Made by a program: the position numbers and the translations under genes. A DNA stretch of 64,000 nucleotides from Agromyces agglutinans. Lineage in GTDB: Bacteria > Actinomycetota > Actinomycetes > Actinomycetales > Microbacteriaceae. Positions 1 through 8,551 of the stretch are shown piece after piece; positions within the stretch are counted from its first letter, which is position 1; each line of letters starts with the position of its first letter. The stretch is from positions 196,435 to 260,434 of the forward strand of contig NZ_WJIF01000004.1 in the NCBI RefSeq assembly GCF_009647605.1. The letters are read 5' to 3'. The notes beneath the pieces were generated by a model. It worked only from the letters and a program-made list of their open reading frames with translations, was not told the DNA's origin and did not search any database.

Positions 1-1
1 G

Positions 2-1978
2 CCGAACGTCGGCAACCAGTACCTGAACGGCACGATCGGCAACGTGGCCGTCTACCAGGTTCCACTCAAGCGGGCAGAGGTCGACGCCCATTGGGTCGCG
101 TCCGGCCGCACCTCGACGCTTCCGGCCGCGCCCGCCGATGCCTACGGCAAAGCGGTGTTCGACCTCGGACCCTCGCTGTACTGGCGACTCGGCGAGACGT
201 CGGGCTCCACCGCCGCCGACACGGGGCCTGACGGGTCGTCCGCGACGTACGCGGGTCAGGTCGTCAAGAACCAGGCTGGTGCGCTCGCCGGCGTGTCCAA
301 CGCTGCGGCACGGTTCAACCCGTCGAAGAACATCTTCGGCACCTGGACCACCGCCCTGGTCGCGAGCTCCCGCTCGTATGCGAACCCGACGACGTTCGCG
401 ATCGAGACCTGGGTCAAGACGAGCACGACCACGGGCGGCAAGATCGTCGGATTCGGGTCGTCGCGTACCGGGCTCAGCGAGAGCTACGACCGGCACGTCT
501 ACATGAACCCCGATGGGCGCTTGAACTTCGGTGTCTGGACGGGTGCGGCTCAGGTGATCCAGACTCCGCAGTCGTACAACGACAACCAATGGCACCACAT
601 CGTCGCGCAGATGTCCCCGAACGGGATGGAGCTCTACGTCGACGGCGTGTTGGCCGGGACCCATCCGAACACCGTGGCGCAGGACTACACGGGCTTCTGG
701 CGGGTCGGCGGCGACAACGGCTGGGACGGCGATCCCTGGTTCAAGGGGACGGTCGACGAGGTCGCCGTGTACCCGGCACCGCTCAGCGCGGTGCAGGTCG
801 CGCAGCACCGGGACCTCGGCATCGGCGTGACCCCGAACCAGCCGCCGACCGCCGACTTCACGGTCACCACCGAACACCTCGACGCGGCCTTCACGTCGGT
901 TGCGAGCGACGGGGACGGGAGCGTGGTCGACCACGCTTGGACCTTCGGCGACGGCGCGACCGCGTCGGGCGCCTCGGCTTCGCACACCTATGGCGCGGCG
1001 GGCACGTACGCCGTCACGCTGACGGTGACCGACGATGACGGCGCGACCGCGGCCAAGTCCGTCGATGTGACGGTGACCGCGCCGCCGCCGCCCAACGAGG
1101 CCCCGACCGCGGCCTTCACGCAGCTCGCGTCGGGTCGCATGGTCGCGTTCGACGGCGCCACCTCGAGCGACCCCGACGGCTCGGTCGTCGGCTACGCCTG
1201 GGACTTCGGCGACGGTTCGACCGGCGCCGGCGCTGCGCCGACTCACGAGTACGCCGCCGCTGGAACCTACGACGTCGAGCTCACCGTCACGGATGACGAC
1301 GGGGCGACCGACTCCGTCGCGATCGACGTGACCGTGACCGACGTGCCGCCCCCGACCGTGCTCGCACAGGATGCGTTCGGCAGGACCGTCTCCGGAGGAT
1401 GGGGTTCGGCCGACACGGGCGGCGCGTGGACGGCGCTCGGGGGGGCTGCGGCGTTCTCCGTCGCGAACGGCTCCGGGATCGTGTCGCTCATACCCTCCCA
1501 TACGCGGGAGGGACGGCTCTCGGGCGTCTCGCAGGCAGCCGCCACCATCGATGTGCAGTTCTCCTCGGACGTCGCGTCCGTGGGCGGCACGGCGAGTGCG
1601 ACCGTCATCGGCCGGCAGGTCGGCACGGCCACCTATTCGGGACGTGTGCGGCTGGAGCCCAACGGCATCATCCGCCTGTACATCTTGCGTGACGAGGTTG
1701 CGCTCGGCGGCGGCAGTTACGTGCTTCCCGGTGCGTACGTTCCCGGCGAAATCCTCAACGTCCGTGTCGAGGTCTCCGGGACCAATCCGACGACCGTCAA
1801 GGGAAAGGTGTGGCGCAACGGCTCACCCGAACCGGCCTGGCAGCTTCAGGGCAGCGACTCGACAGCGGGCCTGCAGGCCGCTGGAACGATCGGGATCAAG
1901 TCGGCACTGAGTTCGGTGTCGACGGTGCCGACCACGCGCCTGTCGTACGACAACCTGCGGGTGGTCATCCCGCAGTGA
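2..1978 (+). CDS. LamG/PKD-domain surface protein, 5' truncated by the window edge
   Basis: The reading frame is open from base 2, so the gene starts outside the window. The visible 658 residues begin with the end of one LamG (concanavalin-like) domain (GTIGNVAVYQ). A complete LamG-type domain follows (about residues 50-270, with NDNQWHHIVAQ and ELYVDGVLAG). Then come two PKD domains with the typical WTFGDG/WDFGDG and GTYAVTLTVTDDDGA strings, and a C-terminal beta-rich domain starting near DAFGRTVSGGWG. Such proteins are secreted carbohydrate- or adhesion-type surface proteins. No sortase signal or C-terminal membrane segment is visible. Its stop overlaps the start of the next glycosyltransferase, which places it in the exopolysaccharide locus. 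The substrate is unknown. Confidence 0.85.
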   Translation, partial: PNVGNQYLNGTIGNVAVYQVPLKRAEVDAHWVASGRTSTLPAAPADAYGKAVFDLGPSLYWRLGETSGSTAADTGPDGSSATYAGQVVKNQAGALAGVSNAAARFNPSKNIFGTWTTALVASSRSYANPTTFAIETWVKTSTTTGGKIVGFGSSRTGLSESYDRHVYMNPDGRLNFGVWTGAAQVIQTPQSYNDNQWHHIVAQMSPNGMELYVDGVLAGTHPNTVAQDYTGFWRVGGDNGWDGDPWFKGTVDEVAVYPAPLSAVQVAQHRDLGIGVTPNQPPTADFTVTTEHLDAAFTSVASDGDGSVVDHAWTFGDGATASGASASHTYGAAGTYAVTLTVTDDDGATAAKSVDVTVTAPPPPNEAPTAAFTQLASGRMVAFDGATSSDPDGSVVGYAWDFGDGSTGAGAAPTHEYAAAGTYDVELTVTDDDGATDSVAIDVTVTDVPPPTVLAQDAFGRTVSGGWGSADTGGAWTALGGAAAFSVANGSGIVSLIPSHTREGRLSGVSQAAATIDVQFSSDVASVGGTASATVIGRQVGTATYSGRVRLEPNGIIRLYILRDEVALGGGSYVLPGAYVPGEILNVRVEVSGTNPTTVKGKVWRNGSPEPAWQLQGSDSTAGLQAAGTIGIKSALSSVSTVPTTRLSYDNLRVVIPQ

Positions 1979-3096
1979 CGTCGGAGCCGACCGGGCGACC
2001 TCGCATCGCCGTCCTGCTCGCGTACGAGCAGGACGCGAGTCGCTGGATCGAGCGGTTCGAGCGGGGCGAGGTGCTCGATCGCACGCCGTACGGCTACGAC
2101 CTCGCTGCTTCGCGGTTCGAACTCGCCTGGTCTCAGTCGCATGCAGAGGGCGCACGTGCCCGCCGGATCCGCCGCAGCCTCGCGGCTCGGCTCGGATTCG
2201 ATGTCGTGCACGCCTGGCGGAACCGCCGGATGCTCGCTGCCGCTGACGTGATCTGGACGCACACCGAGCGCGAGCATCTCGCGGTCGCGGCAATGCACCG
2301 AATGCGTTCCCGGCGCCGGCGCGCGAAAGTGATCGCGCAGACGATCTGGCTCTGGGACGCGTGGCCCGAGCTTTCACGGAGTCGGCGGAGATTCACCGCA
2401 TGGTTGCTCCGGACCAACGACATCGAGGCCGTGCACAGCCGGGTGAACCTCGCGGTCGCGCGAACCGTTTCCGGGCGCCCGGTCGTGCTCGTTCCGTTCG
2501 GTTCGGCGAACCCGTTCGAACCGACGGCCGCGGATGGCGATCTCGTGCTCGCGGTCGGCAACGACCGGCACCGCGATTGGGCGACCCTGGCCGACGCGGC
2601 ACGCCGCCTGCCGCACCTTTCCTTCCGGGTCGCCACCAGCGCGGCCGCTGCTGCCCGCGTGGCGTGGCCGGAGAACGTCGAGGTCCGACCAGCGGCCGGG
2701 CGCGCGGAGCTCGAGTTGCTCTACTCGCGCGCATCCGTCGTGGTGCTCCCGCTGCGCCCGAATGCGCACGCCTCCGGAGCGACGAGTCTCATCGAGGCGA
2801 TCGCTGCAGGTCGACGCATCATCACCACGCGCGCCGGCGGCATCGAGGAGTACGGCGGTCGCGACGCCCGCTACGTCGAACCCGGGGACCCGACAGCGCT
2901 CGCCGAGGCCATCCACGCCGGTGTAGAGCAGGGTTTCCAGCCGGCGGATCCCGCTGGCCTCATCGAGCGGGGGCTGACGCAACAGGACTACGTCGCGCGA
3001 TACTGCCTGATCACCGACTGGCTGCTGCTCGGCGGACGGGTACCACCCGATGCGAGCGAGTTCCAGAGCCTCTCCGCTCGCCCGCTCACCGGGTGA
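1975..3096 (+). CDS. Glycosyltransferase, GT4-like
   Basis: 373 residues if translation starts at the GTG that overlaps the upstream stop (GTGA), which suggests translational coupling. The frame is open further upstream, but that stretch lies inside the preceding gene. The C-terminal half has the GT-B nucleotide-sugar pattern: LVLAVGNDRHRDW at the start of the second Rossmann domain, then SGATSLIEAIAAGRRIITT and a following GGIEEYGG, which corresponds to the conserved E-x7-E region of family GT4. It probably adds one sugar of the exopolysaccharide repeat unit in the cytoplasm. Donor and acceptor cannot be read from sequence. It ends 6 bp before the convergent polymerase gene. Confidence 0.8.
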   Translation: MTSEPTGRPRIAVLLAYEQDASRWIERFERGEVLDRTPYGYDLAASRFELAWSQSHAEGARARRIRRSLAARLGFDVVHAWRNRRMLAAADVIWTHTEREHLAVAAMHRMRSRRRRAKVIAQTIWLWDAWPELSRSRRRFTAWLLRTNDIEAVHSRVNLAVARTVSGRPVVLVPFGSANPFEPTAADGDLVLAVGNDRHRDWATLADAARRLPHLSFRVATSAAAAARVAWPENVEVRPAAGRAELELLYSRASVVVLPLRPNAHASGATSLIEAIAAGRRIITTRAGGIEEYGGRDARYVEPGDPTALAEAIHAGVEQGFQPADPAGLIERGLTQQDYVARYCLITDWLLLGGRVPPDASEFQSLSARPLTG

Positions 3097-3102
3097 CGTG
3101 AC

Positions 3103-4392
3103 TCAGACGGACGGCGGGCCTCCCGTCAACCGTGCGAGAAACCGGGGACTCGGCGACGCGGTATCCGCGATCGGAAGGCGATCGAGCACGGGTGCCGCCG
3201 CCAACGCGAGCACCAAGGCCATCGTGCGGTACGAGCTCAGGAACGGCGAGAACAGGGTGTCCCAGAGCGTCAGCACGGTCAGCAGCACCAGGACCGCGCT
3301 CGCCGACCTCAGTGAGACGTGCTTCGCGACCGCCATCACGGCGTAGACGCAGATGAAGATCGCGACCGCCGCTCCGAGCGGGCCGAACCTGAGCCAGAGG
3401 TCGCCGAGCACGGAGTGCACTTCGAACCGGCCGCCGAACATGAACACCTCGACGTACCCGTTGTTCGGATCGTAGTTCAGCTCGCTCATCCCGGACTTGG
3501 CCACCCAGACATCCGTCGACGTGGGGAGCGAACCGGCGCCATAGCCCCACGGCTGTCGCACGAGCAGTGCGAACGATGCCCCCATCTCGGGCCGGCCCCC
3601 CGTGATGAGCGAGCCGGTCGCATCCATCTGCGCCTGGCTGCGTTGTTGACTCGCCGATCCGAGGACGCCCTCGAGGAGCAGCGCCTGGATCAGGTTGAAC
3701 ACGGCGAGCCCCAACAGTCCGGCGCCGATGAGCACCCGCAACGGCTTCGCTGCGGCTCCTTCCCGCCGCCCTGTGAGCTGCCACACCGCGATCATGAGGG
3801 CCAGCAGGAGGAAGGCGGTGAACGAACGCGAGTCGTTGAGGCCGGAGATGACCGCGATCGCCGCCACGGCCGCGATCTCGGCGATCCGACCCCCGAAGTG
3901 CTCGGCGAGCGCGACGACGAGAAGCGTGATCGGGATGGAGAGGGAGTACTTCCAGAGGTTGACGGGATTGCCGCCGGTGAGGGCGACGTTCACCAACCCC
4001 CCGATCGCGAAAGCGATCACCATCCAACTGCTGCCGACGCACTGCCGTGCCCAGAGCAGTGTGCCCACCGCTCCCACCATCGCGAGGAACGTGGATGTCT
4101 CGACGACGAACAGCGACGCGCTGAAGGTCCGCACCGGATCGAGGAGGCTGCCCAGAGTGCCCCAGATCGCCGCGCCGACGCCCAGAAGCACGAACACCCG
4201 CATCCCGCGATACGCCCGCAGCGATCCGATCCACACGGGCGCGAGGACGATCGCGATCAGCAGGCAGACGCTCACACCGCCGGCCACCTGGTACCGCACC
4301 GCCATCCCGGCAGCGGCGATGAGGGGAACCACGACCGGTGCGCGGTCCATGAGGGCCTCAGACGCTCGCACCATGACGCTCATCCGGTGCAT
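3103..4392 (-). CDS. O-antigen polymerase/ligase-like membrane protein (Wzy/WaaL type)
   Basis: About 429 residues, almost entirely hydrophobic, with roughly ten membrane segments and one large periplasmic loop (around residues 230-340) containing RQPWGYGAGSLPTS and YDPNNGYVEVFMFGG. The pattern of a G-rich stretch followed by HSVLGDLWLRFG in a large outside loop is typical of the Wzy_C family, which polymerises lipid-linked repeat units at the outer face of the membrane. The start is uncertain: ATG codons at 4392, 4383 and 4374 are all possible and none has a strong ribosome site. Each overlaps the end of the flippase gene, which implies co-translation. Confidence 0.8.
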   Translation of the reverse strand: MHRMSVMVRASEALMDRAPVVVPLIAAAGMAVRYQVAGGVSVCLLIAIVLAPVWIGSLRAYRGMRVFVLLGVGAAIWGTLGSLLDPVRTFSASLFVVETSTFLAMVGAVGTLLWARQCVGSSWMVIAFAIGGLVNVALTGGNPVNLWKYSLSIPITLLVVALAEHFGGRIAEIAAVAAIAVISGLNDSRSFTAFLLLALMIAVWQLTGRREGAAAKPLRVLIGAGLLGLAVFNLIQALLLEGVLGSASQQRSQAQMDATGSLITGGRPEMGASFALLVRQPWGYGAGSLPTSTDVWVAKSGMSELNYDPNNGYVEVFMFGGRFEVHSVLGDLWLRFGPLGAAVAIFICVYAVMAVAKHVSLRSASAVLVLLTVLTLWDTLFSPFLSSYRTMALVLALAAAPVLDRLPIADTASPSPRFLARLTGGPPSV

Positions 4393-5701
4393 CGGCTGTT
4401 GCGGCTTCGCGGCCGAGAAGACGGTCGCGGTGGCGCACGATATAGATCGAGAACGGCACCACCTGGCACACGGCCACGGCGACCGCGGTGCCGAGCGGAG
4501 GACCCGCTGTACCGAGGGGGCCCGCGAGCAGGATCCCCAGTCCGAGGCTGCAGATCGCCATCGTCAGGGTCGGAATCACCTGGAAGCGGATCCCTGGCTT
4601 GTCCATGATGAACATGCCGAGCGGGTACACCGCGGCGATCAGGCCGATCATCGCCCCGAATGCGGCGATCGTGGCCCGCGCGACGTCGAGCTCGCCGTCG
4701 GTGATGAATCCGAAGATCCACGGGCCCGCCATCCACAGGACGCCCGTGGCTACGCCGACGCACGTCGCGAACACCGCTGAGAGCGCGAATGGGCCCCGCT
4801 TGAGTTCACCCTTGTGGCGGCGATTCGCGAAGAGTGGCCAGAGGGCCACCCCGGCTGCCATCACGAGGCCGTTGAGTGCGAAGAACACCTGCCCGGCCAC
4901 GCCGTACTCGGCGACCTCCGCCGGGGTGCCCCACTGCGCGAGGACGAATCTGTGGGATGAGACGGCGATCGGGTACGTGATCAACTGGGCGAGCATCGGC
5001 CAGCCCACGTCCATGACACGCGACCCCGGGAACCTCCCGGGGAGAAGCACGCGCGAGGCCGCACGGTTTACGAGCGGCCTCGTGAGGCGCGCGGTGATGA
5101 GCAGACCGATGACGCTGACGAACAAGGATGCCGTGAATGATGCGATCGCGATGAACGAGTCGGCAGCCTCCGCGTCGCTCTGGAGGATCAGCCACACGCC
5201 CAGGAGCGTGAGCGGAGACAGGAGTCCCTGCAGGAGGATGGTGATGTGATTGCGTCGTAGGCCGAGCATGATGCGCACCCAGATGCCGACCGGCACGCCG
5301 AACGCGAACACCATGACGCAGAAGAACGCCGCGAGACTCGCCTGCGGCAGGTCTCCGGCCGAGCCGAGGACCAGCGACCACGCGCCGGTGAGGAGCATGG
5401 TGAGGTTCACCGCCATCGTCGCCCCCGCGAATCCCAACAGGATCCGGCCGACGGTGGTGAGCTGCGCGAGCACCGTGCGATCGGTGCGGATGTCGTCGCT
5501 CGTCGCCACGCTGTTGACGACCACGGCTCCCGCGCCGAGGTCGGTGAACGCCAGGAGCGACGGGAGCGACGCCAGCAGGGTGAACAACGCGTACGCCTCG
5601 ACGCCGGCGTCGCCGAGGATGAGGCGGGTGGTGAGGATGCCGCAGATGAGCGCCACGCACATGGTCGCGGCCTTCGCGCCCAGGGCCAGCAGCGAGTTCA
5701 C
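4358..5701 (-). CDS. Polysaccharide flippase (Wzx/MATE-like)
   Basis: 447 residues from the GTG at 5701. The open frame extends upstream, but that part is antisense-like low-complexity arginine-rich sequence overlapping the kinase gene, and hydrophobicity begins exactly after this GTG. The protein has about 12-14 membrane segments with a conserved early LTTRLILGDAGVEAYALF region, typical of polysaccharide biosynthesis/MurJ-MATE-like exporters. It would flip undecaprenyl-linked repeat units across the membrane. It lies 8 bp after the stop of the Wzc-like gene and overlaps the polymerase gene, so kinase-flippase-polymerase form one leftward operon. Confidence 0.82.
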   Translation of the reverse strand: MNSLLALGAKAATMCVALICGILTTRLILGDAGVEAYALFTLLASLPSLLAFTDLGAGAVVVNSVATSDDIRTDRTVLAQLTTVGRILLGFAGATMAVNLTMLLTGAWSLVLGSAGDLPQASLAAFFCVMVFAFGVPVGIWVRIMLGLRRNHITILLQGLLSPLTLLGVWLILQSDAEAADSFIAIASFTASLFVSVIGLLITARLTRPLVNRAASRVLLPGRFPGSRVMDVGWPMLAQLITYPIAVSSHRFVLAQWGTPAEVAEYGVAGQVFFALNGLVMAAGVALWPLFANRRHKGELKRGPFALSAVFATCVGVATGVLWMAGPWIFGFITDGELDVARATIAAFGAMIGLIAAVYPLGMFIMDKPGIRFQVIPTLTMAICSLGLGILLAGPLGTAGPPLGTAVAVAVCQVVPFSIYIVRHRDRLLGREAATADAPDERHGASV

Positions 5702-5709
5702 GGTGTGGC

Positions 5710-7113
5710 CTAGCCGTCGGTCGCGGACGGGCTCGTCAGACGCCGCGGGCGGAGCCGGCTCGCCTTGCGCTCGGCCGGCTCGGTCGAGTAATACGGGCTG
5801 CGGGCCGGGAGGCGGACGTCGTTCAGGACGAGGCCGAGAACGGGGATGTGGGTGCTCTCGAGGGCACGGAGCGACCGCTCGAGCTCGCTGCGACGCGTGC
5901 GATTCGCCCTGACGACGAACAACACGCCGTCGGTCGCCGGGGCGACCCAGAGCGCGTCGCTGACGGTGAGCACCGGCGCCGAATCGACGATCACGTAGTC
6001 GTACGCCTCGCGGGCGGTGACGAGGACCTGTTGCAGCCGATCGCTGGAAAGCAGTTGCACGGTGTTCGGCGGAAGCTCGCCGCTGAGCAGTAGGTCGAGA
6101 TCGGCGTGTGCCCATCCCTGTACGGCCTCATCGAGGGTCGTTGAGCCGATCGTCACCGTGGTGAGGCCGACCTGGCTGTCGAGGCCGGTGTACTGGGAGG
6201 CACTGGGCCGCCGAAGGTCGGCCTCGACGTACAACGTGCGGTGCCCGATTTCTGCAAGGGAGAGCGCGAGGCCGAGGGCGAGCGACGTCTTCCCCTCAGC
6301 CGACGAGCCGGAGGTCACCAGGATGACGCGGTGGGAATGGTCGAGGTCGACGAACTTGAACCCGGCCGTCACGTGGCGCAGGGACTCCGCGACGCGACCG
6401 GCAGGGTTCGAGCGCAGGTGGGCCGCGATCGGGCGCTGGTCGCCGGTGCCTGCAACTGAGCCGATCACGGGGAGGTCCGTCACATCGGCGATGTCGTCGA
6501 CCGAGGCGAGCCTCGTGCCGAACTTCGTTCGGATGAGCGCGTACGCCACGCCCAGCGCCGCGCCTGCGACGAACCCGAGTATCACGTTGAGGCGCGTGTT
6601 GGGGGCGACCGGCACAGTGGGCACTCGGGCGGGTGCGATCGTCTCCACACGCACCGCGGGCCGGCTGTCGGCCCCCTCGGGCGACAGGTCGGCCACCGCG
6701 ACCGCGAGTTGCTCGGCCATGGCGTCGGCCGTCCGCTGTGCACCCTCGGGGCTGGTGTCGGTCGCGCTGAGGTCGATCACCACGGTGTTCAGCGGCGCCT
6801 CGGCGCTGACGCGCCGGGCGAGCCGGTTCGCGGTCTCGTCGAGTCCGACGTCGTCGATCACCGCCTGCAGCACGCGCGGCGAGGTGGCGAGGATCGTGTA
6901 CGTCTGCACGAGGTTCTGCACGTAGTTCGCACCCTGGACGAGCTCGCTCGTGTTGTCGCCGCGAACCGGGATGACCATGACCGACGCTTCCGCGCGATAT
7001 TGTTCCGGGAGCACTCGGGAGTATCCGTACGCGGCGCCCGCCCCGACCAGGGCCAGCAGGACGATCGCGATCCAGTGCTTGCGAAGGGCGGTGATGTAGT
7101 CGTGAAGCGTCAT
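5710..7113 (-). CDS. Wzc/CpsD-like chain-length regulator and tyrosine autokinase
   Basis: 467 residues. The N-terminal half is a Wzz chain-length domain with a membrane segment near residues 15-35 (WIAIVLLALVGAGAAYGY) and a second near residue 185. The C-terminal half is a BY-kinase: Walker A TSGSSAEGKTSLALGLA, Walker A' LYVEADLRRP and Walker B YDYVIVDSAPVL. The tail carries a tyrosine pair (SPYYSTE), fewer than the usual tyrosine cluster, where autophosphorylation could occur. In this family the phosphorylation cycle controls polymer length and export. A tyrosine phosphatase gene is encoded divergently 80 bp away and is the obvious partner. Confidence 0.88.
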   Translation of the reverse strand: MTLHDYITALRKHWIAIVLLALVGAGAAYGYSRVLPEQYRAEASVMVIPVRGDNTSELVQGANYVQNLVQTYTILATSPRVLQAVIDDVGLDETANRLARRVSAEAPLNTVVIDLSATDTSPEGAQRTADAMAEQLAVAVADLSPEGADSRPAVRVETIAPARVPTVPVAPNTRLNVILGFVAGAALGVAYALIRTKFGTRLASVDDIADVTDLPVIGSVAGTGDQRPIAAHLRSNPAGRVAESLRHVTAGFKFVDLDHSHRVILVTSGSSAEGKTSLALGLALSLAEIGHRTLYVEADLRRPSASQYTGLDSQVGLTTVTIGSTTLDEAVQGWAHADLDLLLSGELPPNTVQLLSSDRLQQVLVTAREAYDYVIVDSAPVLTVSDALWVAPATDGVLFVVRANRTRRSELERSLRALESTHIPVLGLVLNDVRLPARSPYYSTEPAERKASRLRPRRLTSPSATDG

Positions 7114-7193
7114 GATCCGCTCTCATCCCGGCCGGTCGGGCGTGGGCACGATTCCCCCATCATCGCCGAACCGTCGAGAAAGGACGAGACCGA

Positions 7194-7814
7194 GTGAACC
7201 ACAGCCTCGTGTTCGTCTGCGAGGCGAACGTCTGTCGTTCGCCCTATATGGCCTTCGTATTCGGGAAGGCCGCACGTGCTGCCGGCGTCGGCGGGGAGTG
7301 GTCGATCTCGAGCAGCGGCGTTGCCGTGAGCCCGGGTCGCGAGATCTGCGTCGTTGCTCGGGAGATGATGCAGGAGGTCGACGGCGGTGCCGAGGCCGCG
7401 GCCTCGCACCGGTCGACGCCGCTCGACCGGATCGATCTCTCGGGCCAGGGGCTCATCATCGTCGCAACCGGCCAAGAGCGCGGGATCGTGGCGAAGACCG
7501 CGCCCGACGCGAGGGCGCGCACGTTCATGCTGCGCGAGGCGATCGCCCTGGGTGAAGCGGCACGCAGGGGGGCGGAGCCGGCGGGAGCCGACCTCGCTCA
7601 CTACGCGGCACTGCTCCACGCGCAGCGCGGCCTCCTGGCCGTTCCGCGGTCGCGGTACGGCTGGAGCCGTGGGTCGGATCCGTGGGACACGCCCGACCGG
7701 CACGGCCGCCGCGACGCCGCCCACCGGTCGATGCTGCGGTCCGTTCGTCAGGACGTACTCGCATTCCACGCCCAAGTGGCGAATTTCCTCGGCGGCGCTT
7801 CGGTATCCGGTTGA
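7194..7814 (+). CDS. Low-molecular-weight protein tyrosine phosphatase, enlarged
   Basis: 206 residues from a GTG start, with AGGA about 10 bases upstream. The P-loop CEANVCRSP at residues 9-17 matches the family signature C-x5-R-S, giving the nucleophilic cysteine and phosphate-binding arginine. A DP-type general-acid loop is probably SDPWDTPD near residues 162-169. Typical family members have about 150 residues; here about 50 extra residues lie in the middle (around 100-155). It is divergent from the Wzc-like kinase and probably dephosphorylates it. The function of the insertion is unknown. Confidence 0.8.
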   Translation: MNHSLVFVCEANVCRSPYMAFVFGKAARAAGVGGEWSISSSGVAVSPGREICVVAREMMQEVDGGAEAAASHRSTPLDRIDLSGQGLIIVATGQERGIVAKTAPDARARTFMLREAIALGEAARRGAEPAGADLAHYAALLHAQRGLLAVPRSRYGWSRGSDPWDTPDRHGRRDAAHRSMLRSVRQDVLAFHAQVANFLGGASVSG

Positions 7815-7834
7815 CCCGTCGAGATCGACGGAAC

Positions 7835-8296
7835 TCACTCGGACTGCTCGCGAGCGGGGACGGCGAGCGATGTCTCCGCGGTGAGGAGATCCAGCGCTCG
7901 ACGCAGAGCGGTGCTCGAGGTGTGGACCGTGTACGGGAAGTAGACGACCTCGACGCCGACTGCGGCGAACTCCCGCTCGAGGTGGCGCCCGCGCTCGGTG
8001 TCGCGCCAGTCGTCGCCCTTGAAGAAGAGGTCGAATCCGAGCTTTCGCCACGTCTCGAGCTTGTCGGGCACCACCTCGGCGTGCACGTCGTCGACGAAGG
8101 AGATGTGACGGACGATCTCCATGCGCTCGGCAAGCGGCACGACGGGTCGACGCTGCTTCGTGAGTTCCAGCATCTCGTCGCTGACGACGCCTGCGATCAG
8201 GTAGTCGCAGCGGCTTTTGGCGTGCTTGAGGATATTGAGGTGTCCGACGTGGAAGAGGTCGAACGCCCCGGCGGCGTAACCGACTCTGGTGGTCAT
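7835..8296 (-). CDS. tagD: Cytidylyltransferase, glycerol-3-phosphate cytidylyltransferase-like
   Basis: 153 residues. The N-terminus GYAAGAFDLFHVGHLNILKHA has the HxGH nucleotide-binding motif, and YTVHTSSTALR near residue 125 matches the second nucleotide-binding motif (ISTTxLR type) of the family. TagD makes CDP-glycerol from CTP and glycerol 3-phosphate; close relatives act on other small phosphates, so the substrate is inferred. AGGAGA lies 8 bases before the ATG. In this locus it could supply a CDP-activated glycerol or polyol decoration. It ends 20 bp from the convergent phosphatase gene. Confidence 0.8.
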   Translation of the reverse strand: MTTRVGYAAGAFDLFHVGHLNILKHAKSRCDYLIAGVVSDEMLELTKQRRPVVPLAERMEIVRHISFVDDVHAEVVPDKLETWRKLGFDLFFKGDDWRDTERGRHLEREFAAVGVEVVYFPYTVHTSSTALRRALDLLTAETSLAVPAREQSE

Positions 8297-8486
8297 GCGA
8301 ACGTCTCCTGATTCGGGTCTTCGGAATACGCGACGACATCACACCGGGATGATCCCTCGACTGTAGGAGCCGCCGTCCGTGCGTCACAGTCCCCAGTCAG
8401 GGGGGTGACGCGGTCCCACGGTGCCCGCCCCTGCACCCCTCGGTTTGGGGGGCGTGGGGCGCGCGGGCGTCATGTCAGACTTTCGG

Positions 8487-8501
8487 CACCTTCCGAAGGT
8501 G
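8487..8501. promoter_or_regulatory. Palindrome in the tagD/glycosyltransferase divergent region
   Basis: CACCTTC-C-GAAGGTG is a perfect 7+1+7 palindrome. A second, overlapping inverted repeat TTCGG/CCGAA (8482-8497) shares its bases. It sits in the 255-bp region between two divergent genes, so an operator is possible. No regulator can be named. Confidence 0.35.
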
Positions 8502-8551
8502 GTCCCCGGACGCCCGTGACCCTGCCGACGCTTCGGACGATGGAGATCCCG

